Positions 1-11,336 of a stretch of 64,000 bases of DNA are shown here, piece by piece. Both the position numbers and the translations under genes were made by a program. The stretch's first letter is position 1. Each line of letters opens with the position of its first letter. Source of the stretch: Gymnopus androsaceus JB14 (taxonomy: Eukaryota > Basidiomycota > Agaricomycetes > Agaricales > Omphalotaceae); contig ML769685.1 in the NCBI GenBank assembly GCA_009733575.1, positions 1 to 64,000 on the forward strand, read 5' to 3'. Below the pieces are notes generated by a model. It had not been told where the DNA came from. It searched no databases and worked only from the letters and a program-made list of their open reading frames with translations.

Positions 1-2555
1 TCTGTATATAGGTAAAAAGTCCGTAACGACCGATCTTGCGCAGCAAGTCGGTCACCGTAATATGTAACTGAGAGGAAATTTGAATAAGGAGCGTTGAGAA
101 GTTTAAACAGGTAAAACGTGTATGGAAAGTTGAAACTAAGAAACTAATGAAAAATGGATTCAGATAGAAAGGAAAAACTGAACTTGGTATATGGAAACCG
201 GAGGTTGGGATTTCCGGTGGGGCTCGACCAATATCTTACGCTTTGACCGACCCGTCACGTATCTTCAACAAAAGGCAAGCTCATTGATATTGCGGACACT
301 CCTGAACATGTAGGCTTTGGCATAGAAGTTAGAACCTATAAGATTGTAGATGGGACAGAGGGATCAATGACCCACAATTTGTGCTTTCCAAAGCCCTGCG
401 AAGAGATCTTAAGTAAGATCTATAACTTTTTTGTTCTCTTTTAAAGCTCAAACTTTCCTTTTCTAGACTGCTGGTTGTAATGAACAAGACTGACAGACCA
501 ACATCAGCACAAGTAAAAAGCAACTTTTTTGATTTTTTCACCACACTTGGAATGACAGATGACCAGATGAAATACCCCCTACCTCATCCATCTGTGCATT
601 CATCATCTTCTTGAACTTGTGGACATTGATTTCCACTCTGCCTTCATCCTCTACTGGTGCTGGTACTGGTACAGGTATGACAGGAGCAGTAAACATGGGG
701 GGCAGCAATTTCATCCCATTCATCATCTTCTAAGTAGAAGCCCATGGAAGGTGGCAATGGAGAGTTCTAGTGGGACTTTGAGTATTCACAGTATGGTTCA
801 ATATTAATAATCCAAGGTGCATGCTCAACCACATGTATGTCTAGTTTTTGTTTACCGGTAATAGCTCAGGTGGAAATTCTCAAGGAGACTTAAGTCACTT
901 TCACATCCCTGGCATACACCAGTGAGCTAGGAGCAAATTGTGTAGACTAGTTGATATTTGTACTCTGCCTTTGAATTGCCAATTTTTTCGAGTTGAACTT
1001 TCCAATCCAATGCCTGCCCTCACGAAACATGTACAATCCACCAGTTTTGACAGCTTTACAGGTTTTCACCTATTCATTCAACTCTGTATGCATTTACGGG
1101 ACTCTGAAGAGATTAGGCCAGCATACCATTATTTTCCCACCAAAGCTCAGCGGTGATGCAACACATTTGCTCTTGCATCTTCCTAGTGATGTGACATGTT
1201 CACACTTACATCTTCCCAGTGATGCGGGAGCGTTTCTTCAGTAATGCTGATAGTTTACAATTTAGTTACCTTTTTTTTTTGACTGAATAACTGAACAAAT
1301 GCTCCTATTTCAGTGGAGTCTTACACTATATTGAATACTTAACATTTGCAATACTTTTTGTAGTTTTGAAAATACAAGAATTCATCTGAGTTGTTTTGGA
1401 TATTAAAACATAGACATTTAGTACAAATTTTGCTGAACTTGATACCTTATTATTTGGTTGCACTTTTCTTAGACTTGAACTGTATCATGAACTCAAACTT
1501 TCCAGGTAATTTATATATTTGCATGAATAAGATTTTTTCAGTCAAACATTCAGCTTAATAAGAAACCTTCCTAAATTGTCCTGTATCAGGTCAAAATTCT
1601 GCCAAGCAGAATTTTGTAACCTTTTTGTGTGTTTGCCATTAGGCACATGTAATGTGATGTTGTAATTTAACTATGCTACATTGCCACTGTCACATTGTAA
1701 TTCATTTGTTGGCATTGATATTAATTACAATTGTAGGTGTTTGTAAACAAATCCAATGCCATAGGTTGCAGCCATTGCCTTATATGGACCTTTGCCAAGC
1801 AAGATTAGTTTCCTACCTCCACCTTCTTCAGCTGAATGAGTTTTGAGTATCCGGAGTTAGAAGCAGCAAGCACAATATTTGAACAGACATTAGTTTCATG
1901 AAGATAGCAGTATTGTTAGAAATAAAAAATGGAGTTATAATGATTGTGTAGCTGTTTGACCTCGACTGGGCCCTGAGGCAAACGGGTAAGGTACATAAGT
2001 AACTACATACTGTATTTATACCTGTAAGAATGACTATGTCATAGTGCATATAAAAGGAAAGTGGGTACTATGTGAATATCTGTGGCTACTATGCATACAG
2101 TAAAGTGGCTACTGTGAGTATATGCATGGATACTGTGAGTGTATATGCAAATATCTCCTGTGATATCATAAATTCATAAGTATGTTGTAATGTGGGTTAA
2201 AATAGATTTTCTGTAAATTCCAACAAGTATTGTGTCTAATGGGTCACCTGGTATACCCAATAGCTTGACATTCCCAGAGATATCGAATTTCACCAAGGCT
2301 GCTTTAATTGGACAGGCAACCGCAACTCCAGCAATAGCAATTAGCTAAAGTTGCGATTAGCTATATTGTAAAGTCTCACTTCACTAGGTACACACATTGT
2401 GACCACAAGCGTGACCGATACCAGATAGAGCATCCATCTATGCATGGAATAACATTGTGTGTTTGACTGATCTCAGAAATTGTAACATAGAGTAAGAAAA
2501 GGATGTATAGTTGTGTACTGCTTCAGTTCAGGAAAGGCTAGAGTAGAGGAGCCAA
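1..2555. other. AT-rich intergenic sequence, no supported gene
   Basis: No convincing gene is visible. The first 240 bases hold GC-richer patches with short repeated CCGA/CGGT-type motifs similar in style to the insertion at 11.8-12.6 kb, so they could be a retroelement end, but no boundary can be seen. A short open frame on the minus strand at 538-726 is rich in Pro/Val/Ala followed by a charged stretch and could be an exon remnant; nothing identifies it. From about 1250 to 2500 the sequence is AT-rich and closed in all frames. Confidence 0.5.
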
Positions 2556-2720
2556 TCAGATGTACACAGGCAAGTGCAAGTTGAATACACAGTGCACACC
2601 ATGAATATCCAAGCTAAGCTTGTTCAGCTCCTTGCTGATCTCTCCAATCTTCTTCTCAATCTCGTCCAGAATATCAGGTCCAAAGGTCTCCAAGCCTGGG
2701 GTTTCAGCAACAGGAGGATC
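2556..2720 (-). pseudogene. Possible terminal exon fragment, coiled-coil-like
   Basis: On the minus strand an open frame of about 54 residues runs to a TGA at 2558-2556. It reads as an acidic Pro-rich lead followed by a heptad-like segment (motif DILDEIEKKIGEISKELNKL), which resembles a coiled coil. No start codon or upstream exon could be joined to it. It lies just outside the inverted-repeat element at 2943-3527. The composition looks coding, but I do not recognise a family. It could be the tail of a mobile-element gene. Confidence 0.25.
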
Positions 2721-2942
2721 TGTATGTTCTGGTCACCAAACTAAAGATTGGTTACCATGAATGATGAATTGAAAGAAGTCACTGGCCAGCGCTAAAACTG
2801 CAGGGGCACTTACCGCGGAATTATTTACAGCCTGTTTGGAAAACCTTGTCCAAATTGAAATTTGTGATGCATCAATCAAAATAAATAAAATAAGTCCGAA
2901 AGTAGAAATCCTGTGCCTGGGGAGCCCCAGACACAGATCTTG

Positions 2943-3527
2943 TTGACAAATTCAATTACAATTGTAGGTTTTGTATTATTCTACAAATTACTACAGCTGT
3001 AAGTACCATTAATTATTAATACCATTATACTGTATGGCGCGCAAACTTCGGGCCCGCCTCCGCTTCCCTCCCCTCCCTTGCTGCGCTCGGGGGGTCCCCC
3101 GGGCCGGGAAGTCGTCAGCGGGCACCCTAAAGCCTCATTTGCGCTTATTTTGATACGCGGGAGCCCCTTACCTAACCTCAACCCCTAACCGCTAACCCAG
3201 CACGTTTGGCAATGCCGGACTAGCTCTCTAATGTTAGGGTTCACCCTTCAGGCGAACCCTAACGAGAGCTAGGCACGGCATTGCTTGGAAATAAAAAAAA
3301 AACACAATCTAATTAATGTTTTACATTGAGGATTGAACACTCGCTGCTACCAGGTACAGCTTACCTCACCTGACAGAGATGCCGACAGGAATACCGTTAT
3401 GCCATCAGGCGCATGGGAGCCATGAATGTAATTAAAATAGATTACATCACTGTTGCTACATGTATTTACAACTGTAAGTAATTTGTAGAATAATTAAAAA
3501 CCTACGACTGTAATCATTTATCAACAA
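2943..3527. mobile_element. Non-autonomous terminal-inverted-repeat element (about 585 bp)
   Basis: The block from 2943 to about 3005 is repeated in inverted orientation at about 3465-3527, giving imperfect terminal inverted repeats of about 60 bp that share the core TTCTACAAATTACT. The interior has no reading frame worth calling, but it contains a GC-rich stretch, CCCTAA-like repeats and a strong internal palindrome (listed separately). Size, long inverted ends and lack of coding sequence fit a MITE or fold-back element. The target-site duplication is not clear, so the superfamily is not assigned. Confidence 0.6.
3209..3288. repeat. Imperfect palindrome with TTAGGG-like arms
   Basis: The two arms are GCAATGCCG...TAGCTCTC...GTTAGGGTTC and its near-perfect reverse complement, around an 11-base loop. 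It sits in the middle of the inverted-repeat element at 2943-3527, next to degenerate CCCTAAC motifs at 3172-3200. Transcribed, it would form a hairpin of about 30 bp. It is probably a nested fold-back insertion. Confidence 0.6.
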
Positions 3528-3532
3528 TCCTG

Positions 3533-3802
3533 CATCGTAACTAACCAAGTATTGATTGACCGGCTTGACCGGCTTGCCAGGTTGTCCACAAGTACGTTAC
3601 TGTACGTACTACAAAATGTATAGTGTTTATACAGTTTTTTATGTACATATATAGTCTTTTACTGTATATAATGTACGTGGTAACCAGGTTGCGAAAAAAA
3701 GTGAGATAAATTGCGGCTTGTCAATTGACCTGCTTGTTTGGGTTGAACAAGCCGAAACAAGCCGAAACAAGCCGGTCAATCAATACTTGGTTAGTTACGA
3801 TG
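3533..3802. mobile_element. Small inverted-repeat element (about 270 bp)
   Basis: About 35 bp at the left end (3533-3567, beginning CATCGTAACTAACCAAG) recur as an almost perfect reverse complement at 3768-3802. Just inside each end are short repeats of ACCGGCTTG / CAAGCCGAAA, a sub-terminal repeat pattern seen in cut-and-paste transposons. The AT-rich interior (TATACA/TGTACGTA motifs) has no open frame. It is a MITE-like element; no clear target-site duplication is visible. Confidence 0.65.
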
Positions 3803-3997
3803 TGGTGTCCTAGGTTGGCCTGGGTGTGCACTGGGCATGCCCACTTGGCTTCTTTACCTTTTTTTCACTTGTTATGATGGAATACCATTACTCTGAGGAC
3901 AGGTCTCTAATAGTTAGCCCTTATAATGAACTTCTGGAGCTTGCTCGCGCTGCTCAGCTCACCACTGATTGGCCTGATCATTCATTCAATTCTGATG

Positions 3998-4201
3998 TTA
4001 ATTCAGCCAATATGTTTGGTAGATACTTACCCCAATCAAATCAGCAACCTCTTCTTCTATGTATCCAGCTTCAAGGAGCCAAAGAGCTTGTTCTTTGAGG
4101 TCCTTGCTTATACCATGATAACAATCTGCACTGTTCCCGTGGGCACTTCCCTTTTCAGAACTTTTTTTTTTTTTTTGATTGTTACCCAAAGGGGATCCCA
4201 A
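3998..4201 (-). pseudogene. Relic of a DDE (Tc1/IS630-like) transposase, N-terminal helix-turn-helix
   Basis: A 67-residue frame on the minus strand contains a segment with the pattern ISKDLKEQALWLLEAGY followed by EEEVADLIGVS. This matches the general shape of the N-terminal helix-turn-helix of fungal Tc1/IS630-type transposases (two helices, a Gly-Tyr turn, then a recognition helix ending in GVS). The frame closes right after the second helix, and no DDE catalytic domain follows downstream on the minus strand in any frame I could read. It is therefore a fragment. The identification rests on pattern memory only. Confidence 0.4.
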
Positions 4202-4519
4202 AATAGAATTACTGAAATCGTCCCTGAAAGTTTAACACAAGGATGATGATCCCAAATAAGGAAATACATCATGTCATACTGATTACTAGTGCTCTCTGCA
4301 AGCTTTTTCTTCGTTTCTAGTTAGTTTCTAATTTCTCCAGCTTGCAGACACACATTGTCTAGTGTACAAATGACTGGAAAAGTGATATTAGACCAATTCT
4401 GTACTAATAACAAGAAAATTTAAACTAATTAGAGAGAGTAACAACGATACGGTACTAGAAAGCACTAGTATAAAGTGTGACAAGGTATCAGTCAAGAGTA
4501 AATATAGCATTGTAGACAA

Positions 4520-5750
4520 TTAAGAAGCATAGTCCGTTACCATTCTTGCACACTTTGCAACCCCACCATCTTCTTTGTCAGCTGTGTTGGGAATGGGTTG
4601 TTTTGCAGCCCGCTTGCATGCCCAAGCTACCATGACGTCCTTCTCTGATTGCAAAACATTCACCAGATTCCATAGTGCTTTGTGCTGAGCATCCTCAATG
4701 ACTTCCTGAAGTGGATCATCCCACAACAATGGATATTTCAGTTGAATATGCCCGTTAAAGTTGTACTTCCAGACTGCAGGATAGGGTGTATTAATCACCA
4801 GCTTGTTGGGATGGCAGATGGTGTAGATAATAGGGACATTTGTTGAAGGGTTGGCTATGCTTCCTTATCAGAAAGTGGAATGACAAGTGCGCCTGGTACA
4901 TGGACCGCAAATGAAGTACATGTTCTGTCAATAGTGGATCCAACTCTTTTCTTGGGTATTGAGGGTGGTTGGGATGTCTGACCAGCTTTAACTTTTTTTG
5001 CAGCAGTGAAAGTTGCAAAATTTGATGGCAAAACCCACATCTGGTCCTCAAGTGGTGGTGCATCAATACTAGAAGCAGAAGGGCCATCCAAAGGTCAAAG
5101 GAGTGCATGAACAAGGTCATATATAAACCCAGAAGCAGTAAGAGAGGAGTCGGAAATTCCAGATTCAGCTGCACTAACATCTGTGAGCCGTGCGCGCACT
5201 TTTTAGAGTCAATTCTCATGACTTTCATAATCCCAACAGATATGATGTGCTCTGTCTTTATTGCGACTGCCACCAGCTGACCAACAGTGAAGACATCCCC
5301 AGAAATCATATTGTCACTGTCCAATGAGCGTTTCAGGCCTCGAGCAGTATAGCCACGCACACAAGGAAGGCGGTCAGTGGAGAGACAATATCCTTCATGC
5401 GAGATCATCAGATGGATGGCAGAAGCTTTGTAGATGTATCTGGATTTCAACATGGATGGTAATTGAACTGTGAAAAAGTCATCCTCATTCTTTGCAGAGG
5501 ACTTGACAAGATCATCATTGTCAGGAACAGCCAATATGTTGCGGAGATCCAATGAGGAAGCTATACTGTCCAAATCATCCATACTGGGCTCCTCATCTTG
5601 TAACACTGGGGAATGAAGCTCGGGATTCTCCTCATCCTCAACTTTGTCACACTCTGCGTCAATGTCAATAGGTGAAGCAAGGACAATATCTGAAGATACT
5701 GCAGTAGGTGCCGGTATGGAAGGATAAAAAGACCTCTGTATTTCATCATT
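4520..5750 (-). pseudogene. Decayed copy of an uncharacterised, widespread Agaricomycete protein family
   Basis: On the minus strand an open frame without a Met runs from about 5740 to 5180 and holds an acidic lead (DIDAECDKVEDEENPEL) followed by a conserved-looking block containing RYIYKASAIHLMISHEG and LSTDRLPCVRGY. After frame changes the protein seems to continue at 5091-4855 and then 4798-4520, where PYPAVWKYNFNGHI recalls the C-terminal zinc-finger-like region of a family that I remember as abundant and unannotated in mushroom genomes. At least two frame breaks separate the blocks, the expected cysteines are missing and no clean start exists. It is a dead copy; function of the family is unknown to me. 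Confidence 0.4.
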
Positions 5751-6007
5751 GGTTTTTCAATGTGTATGGTCAGGCCTACTCGTGACCTGTGGGAAAATTA
5801 GGCTGCATTTTTGTCATGTTGTCACAATCTCACATCTTGATTTTCCCCATCCTTTCTTCTTACCATCACCTAGCAATATTCTACATTCAAGGAATCCTTC
5901 CAATTCTCCTCTCCCGGGATCAAATTCATTTTCCCTCTCCTTTCTTGCCAATTTCATGGAAATTGCTCTTTTATTCACCTCGCCACCGCATCCATGACAC
6001 GCTTGCT
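5751..6007. other. Non-coding lead into the 6.0-13.2 kb retroelement
   Basis: T/C-rich sequence with no supported frame. It presumably holds the 5' end of the degenerate tyrosine-recombinase retroelement, but I could not find a terminal repeat matching anything downstream of 13.2 kb. Confidence 0.3.
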
Positions 6008-8256
6008 ATGGTGAACACTAGACAGCAGACCAAGGATGACAGGAACACCAGAGATGATGAGGGTAATGCTGCCACTATGGCTGAATGACATGGAAGACAA
6101 GTCGCTCAGTGAGGCGTGGCTACTCCCACTGCTCAACCTAGATCTGGACAAGCACCGGAACAGAGCCAGCGACCAACCAGTTCTCTCCTTCACCTTCTGA
6201 ATGAGCACCACGCCAGACTGGAACAGGGAGAGCACCAGCATCTGCTCTGCCTGGGCCCATCCCGTTCAACAGCATCCGTGCACCCTTCCAGGTACCTTTT
6301 CCTTCACCCTGGAACGGTCTTCAAACCTCTGGAAAGCCTCTGGAAAGCCTTGCTCCCTCAGCTCCCCCACTCAGTGTAAGTAGCTGGGGTGGGATTCTGA
6401 TGCCTAGATGCAGAATTTGGTAGCCTACCTGAGGAGATAGCTGTATTATAATACAGCTTGATAAGTTATCGGAAGTGTATTATAATACCACCGATAAGTT
6501 CTCGGATGGCCTATAACTGCCTAATAAACCCTAACCATAGTTTAATAAGATGGGGCCATATCTCGGGAACTAGGGGCCGTGGGAAAAAACAGAAATGGCT
6601 ACACCTCCTTATTTTCTCCCCTCTTTCCAGTGGTGATTCCGCTTAACCCTAATCTAAAATTAGGGTTATGACCAAATATAGTAATAAGCACTGTTTTGGT
6701 CAGGTCTCGTTAGGGTAAGCACTTTGTGCTTACCCTCACATAGAGACCTGATCAAAACAGTGCCAAATAAACATTGAACATAGGTTAGGGTTAGGGTGGT
6801 TAGAGTTTGGGGGTTGAGGATAATAATGGGGGTGTGGGGGCTTGCCCCCACTGTTAAAATATTAGTCAGGATTAGGGTTAGGATGCATAGTAGGGCTAGG
6901 GTTTGGTCCAGGTGACCTATTCAAGCATGGGAAAAGTGTCCGTTTTTTCCCACGGGCTCTTGTTCCCTCTGTATTGATATATCTTTTTTGTATAGACAAC
7001 TTATCCATGGTATTATAATACACTCCCGATAACTTATCGGGCTGTATTATAATATACCTAATGAACCAGCTGAGCTTCCAAAAAATTTCTTCTGCCACTT
7101 CTCCCTGGCAGTTGTATCAAGTAGTTGTTTCTCCTCACCCACACTTCAGCATTTGTTTCTCCTCAATGCTCTCTCTCTCTGTCATATGTTCTTCCCCAAC
7201 ATATGCTTACCTATTTTCTCCAATAGGTCTTCACCCAGGCTCTTCGCACTCGAACAGATCAGCCTTCAAAAGGCGTCTTTGAGATGCTGGCACACCAGCT
7301 CCAGTTGCACCTCTCTGTAGCCCTTTCCAGGCAGACGTGCCTCCTCCTCACTCTCCATGCTCCCAGCAATCACACCATACAAATTGCTTCTCCCGCTCCC
7401 CTTGCAGATGGCAAGTCAAACAACCATTTTCACCCACCAACGACATAAGGGAAGTCAACAATGTGGGCACAGAGCTGAAAGGAGGCTAGGGTGACCCTAA
7501 CAAAGTGCAGATGCACTCATACATGGAGCCGTTCAGGCTCAAACCCATTGCCAACAATCTTGTCACCTCCACCCTACAGAATGGGTTGAAGACCTTCATT
7601 CCCATTGCATACTTTGCATCATGCTACGCCGACTCCACCTTGAAATTGGTCAAATCCACAGATTCCAGTGCCATCATCCTGGATGTATCAAAGTGAAGGC
7701 CAAGACCTTCGCAGAGGTTCCTCTGTCCCAGATCACCCTAAACAACTTCAACAGCATAGCTCGTGGGATGTTGAGGGCCTTCCACCAACACTTTGTCCCC
7801 ATGGGAGCGGACACTCCAGGCCACCCGTGAGCACTAGCCATTGCTGACATATTCTGAGCTATGTTTGACATGGTACAGGAATGTTTGGACTTCAAACTCG
7901 GTTTCAATATTTATAAGATCTATGTCAACAGGGCATACAGGCAATGGTCCGCATTCCCCAATGAGAATATTCACATTGACATCTTTCACCCGAGTCTATA
8001 CCAGGAGTCTCTCCTCTTGTGGCAGACACTCAAGGTGAAGGAGGATGAGGTCCAAAGGAAGACTCAGACTCAGAAACAGTTGCAGTCATCCACTCCTTCC
8101 TCATTCAAGAACAACAGCCAGAAATTTTCCTTTCGAGAGCGTGATTCATCCTCGAAAGAGAATTTGCACTCAAATACCAAGTGCAAATGCTACATCTGTG
8201 GTTTATCTGAGCACAACTGGAACAACCACAAACCAAAATCCTCTGACTTCCTATGA
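6008..8256 (+). pseudogene. Gag-like gene of the retroelement, broken
   Basis: The frame opens at ATG 6008 with a short basic/polar lead (MVNTRQQTKDD), then is interrupted by stops and by the inverted-repeat insert at about 6440-7055. The conserved part is at 7690-8256: a capsid-like block containing GFNIYKIYVNRAYRQW, a polar linker, and a CX2CX4HX4H zinc knuckle (CYICGLSEHNWNNH) typical of Gag nucleocapsid domains. A second, overlapping frame at 8340-8410 carries further Cys/His residues. Several frame changes are needed to join the pieces, so the gene is dead. Confidence 0.6.
6440..7055. mobile_element. Inverted-repeat insert within the Gag region
   Basis: The left end (about 6440-6500) and right end (about 7000-7055) are imperfect inverted copies with repeated GATAAGTTATCGG and GTATTATAATAC blocks, themselves palindromic. 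The interior contains TTAGGG-like stretches (6650-6665, 6780-6800, 6870-6905) and a nested hairpin at 6688-6762 whose arms read CACTGTTTTGGTCAGGTCTC and its reverse complement. No coding sequence is present. It is a non-autonomous fold-back or MITE-type element inserted in the decayed Gag gene. Confidence 0.55.
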
Positions 8257-11030
8257 AAGTCTGGGTGCCAATACATCGACTCTGACAGAAAAGCCTACTG
8301 CACCAGCTTCAACAGCAATTCCGGCTGCCAGAAGGCAGGATGCACCTTCGCTCACAAGTGTGGCCTTTGCAGCTCTACAGAGCACGGCTCCCAGGAGCAC
8401 CAATGCTAACAAGATCCAGTTCCACACACATCTCATTCCCAAGGTGTGGGAGCAACTTCTGAAGGAAACCAATGCTCCTCAGAAGTTCAGTGGGATACCA
8501 GAAGGTCTCACAAATAACGGTTTTTGCATCAGCCTTGATAACTTCTCTCTCACAGCCACATACATCCCTCCCAATCACTTCAAGTCTGAACAACACACTA
8601 ACGTTATCCACAAAAATTTTGCCCAAGAAATGGAACTCGGAAGAATCTCCCATCCATTCCATCCTGATGAGCTCGAAGCTCAAATAGGACACTTCACCAC
8701 AGCACCCATGGCCAAGAGGTGACGAGGATTCTAAGCGAACACACTGTCCCACGCTAGACAGAGGGTATGAAAAAGGAAGGAGTCCAGGTCGGGTCCATCG
8801 GCAAATCACTGCCACTGTCATGCCGTTACAATTACAATTATGCGTCGCGTCAACGTCGTGTTGTGCTGAACGCCATGAACGCATCTCAGTTGCACTCAGA
8901 ATGAAAGAATTTGGCTCAAACTATGTACTGGTATGTACTGGTATTAGGATGCAAAGTAAAGCTAAACAAAATATTACAGTTGTAGCCTATGATTCAGCGC
9001 CTTCTTATCTGTATGTGCGCGCGATGGTGTAACATCATCAGGTACAGCTGACCTCTTCTTGGTCGGTGTCGTATGCGTGACCTGTGCAGGTACAGACGAC
9101 AGACGCACCGATAACTCAATTAGAATAGCGGAAAGTGACTCATTCCGTGAAATTGTAACCTTTGGCTTTGGTTTCAGTCGTATCCGAGGCTTTTCAATTG
9201 CAGAATTGACATCGGAATGTGAGTTGGTAGGAGGGGTAATGGTAGCGGTAGAATGTGACTTTGTGGAAGGGGCAGCGGTGGTGGTAGATGCGGTGGCCGT
9301 AGAAGGTAATGCAGAGGCAGAAGTATATGGTCATTGTTGGGCTGATTGTTATAGACATTATGTACAGGATTCGAGTTGCATTTTTGAGAAATTAGAGCGG
9401 TAGATTCGCGCCATTTTGTGTTGTTGAGACGCGTTTAGCGCGACGCACAATGAATAAGGACAACACAGGGAGTAATTTTATCCTGACTATGGCACATGAC
9501 GGCTGTCAACCCAGCGGCAGTGGTTTGCCGATGGATTCAGCCTGGACTCCTTCCTTTTTCATACCCTCTGTCTAGCGTGGGACAGTGTGTTCGCTTAGAA
9601 TCCTCGTCACCTCTTGCCCATGGCCGTTGTTGAACAACGACCAGGCAAATTCAGGATCGTAATTGATCATTCATTCCCTCAAAAAACCCTACCTCCTGAT
9701 TCCTGCGCAAAACCCCTCCTCCTGTGAACGCCTCTCCTACCTCTCCTACTCCCACCACTCCAATAGAATTTGACACATCAGAAATTTCTATCAATGCTCT
9801 CATAAACACAGATGATTTCCCCTGCGACTGGGGTTTGTTCTCTGAATGCTATCTCATGGTAGCCAAAGCCCCAACAGGTTAGACTCACACTCACCATAGC
9901 ACAAACAATAGCTGATTCTCAGACAGGTACCCAAGCTGCAATCTTCAACATAGATGCAGCATTCCAAAATATCCCCATTCACTCTTCCGCTTGCTGGTTT
10001 GTTGCCCTCATGCTTGATGGCCTTGTTCATCTTGACCTTATGCTGAACTTTGGAAAGAGACCAGCTCCAGGCATCTGGGGACATGTTGCAGATGCCACAG
10101 CCTAGATCCTCAAGTACAGAGGCGTCAAAGCATTACTAAACTGGGTGGACAACTTTGTCTTCTTCCATTACCCCAAAGGGAGAAACAACAATGGATCCTT
10201 CATCTTTTCCTATGACAACTCACTCATCTGGTCCACCGCTGCGATACTGGGCTGGCTGTGGGCACCAAGCAAATTTGTACCCTTCTCATCCTTCTTTAAA
10301 TACATTGGCTTCCTCTGACACATTGAGGAGAAGACTGTGCAACTACCCAAGGAGAAGAAAGAGAAATACATTGCTCATCTTGCTTCCTGGGTAGCAAAGG
10401 AACATCAGTTTGTGGACAAGGTGGAGGAGCTAATTGGGACTCTCAATCACATTGCACTTGTTGTTGTTCCGACTGGAAAGACAAGACTGATCAACTTGAT
10501 CAACTTTTGCTCAGGTTTCAAATCCTCAAAATGCTTCATCCCATACTCCATCCCAGCCAAACTTCAGGACGACATCACCTGGTGGAATGACCTACTTCAC
10601 CAATCCTTTGTTGGAATGGAGATTATAAAGATACCTGAGCTCGCTGACATTGACCTCTTCATGGACACCTCAACATCCTGGGGTATAAGCCTCATTCTGA
10701 ACAGTAAATGGCTAGCTTGGGAGTACAAACCCGGCTGGACAAATGCTGAAAGGCACATCGGCTGGAGGGAAATGGTGGCAGTCAAACTCGCTCTTTGAAT
10801 GCTCATATCCTTGGGCCACTGCAGCATAAGGGTACATCTTTGTTCCAACAACATTGGTGTCATTGGAGCTCTCAAGAAAGGAAGCTCTCGTGGATACAAA
10901 ATTGATCTTATCCTCTGAAAGATTATCAAGCCCATACAGGAATTTAAAGTCTGGATAGACTGTGTTTGGAACCCAACACACAACACCCCAGCAGATGCAC
11001 CGTCGCGAGGCAAATTCCCTCCATGCAAAC
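8257..11030 (+). pseudogene. Reverse transcriptase/RNase H of the retroelement, broken and interrupted
   Basis: The RT reads from about 8400: an N-terminal block with ATYIPPNHF, then GHFTTAPMA, where an 904-bp transposon is inserted, and then directly VVEQRPGKFRIVIDHSFP at 9618-9680. Further on come FNIDAAFQNIPIH (palm), PGIWGHVADA and NWVDNFVFF, in which the catalytic YVDD-type motif has become VDN. The RNase H follows at 10640-10990 with DIDLFMDTSTSWGISL. Internal stops occur at several places (for example near 9725 and 10100). The loss of the second catalytic Asp and the stops show it is inactive. Confidence 0.7.
8713..9616. mobile_element. hAT-like non-autonomous transposon inserted in the RT gene (904 bp)
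   Basis: The element starts CAAGAGGTGACGAGGATTC and ends with the reverse complement. Terminal inverted repeats run about 100 bp with few mismatches (8713-8815 against 9510-9616). It is flanked by a perfect 8-bp direct repeat CCCATGGC (8705-8712 and 9617-9624). Removing the element plus one repeat restores the RT reading frame (PMA joined to VVEQ). An 8-bp duplication and CA...TG termini are the signature of the hAT superfamily. No transposase frame is present. Confidence 0.8.
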
Positions 11031-11336
11031 AAATCCACTCTCATTCTCCCGCAGTACCGCAACACCTAAAGCCCTATATGCACAGCTCAATTCAACCCAA
11101 TGACCCACACCTTCTCTTGCATGTAAACTAATATTCTTGTACCTAAAATCATGTTGTACCATGTTGTACTACCAATCCAAAACAATGATACGAATAATAC
11201 TAATAACTCATGTTTATGCAAGCTTTCCAACCACATATAGTAAAATGACCCCAAGAGAATGTCCTACAAGATCCAAATGATGAACAGGCAAATGACTGAA
11301 AATCACACATGTCATCTCAGTTTCTAACTACCACAA

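Noticed and set aside
10712..11162. Minus-strand frames over the RNase H region
   Set aside because: They run opposite a recognisable RNase H on the plus strand and have no family features.
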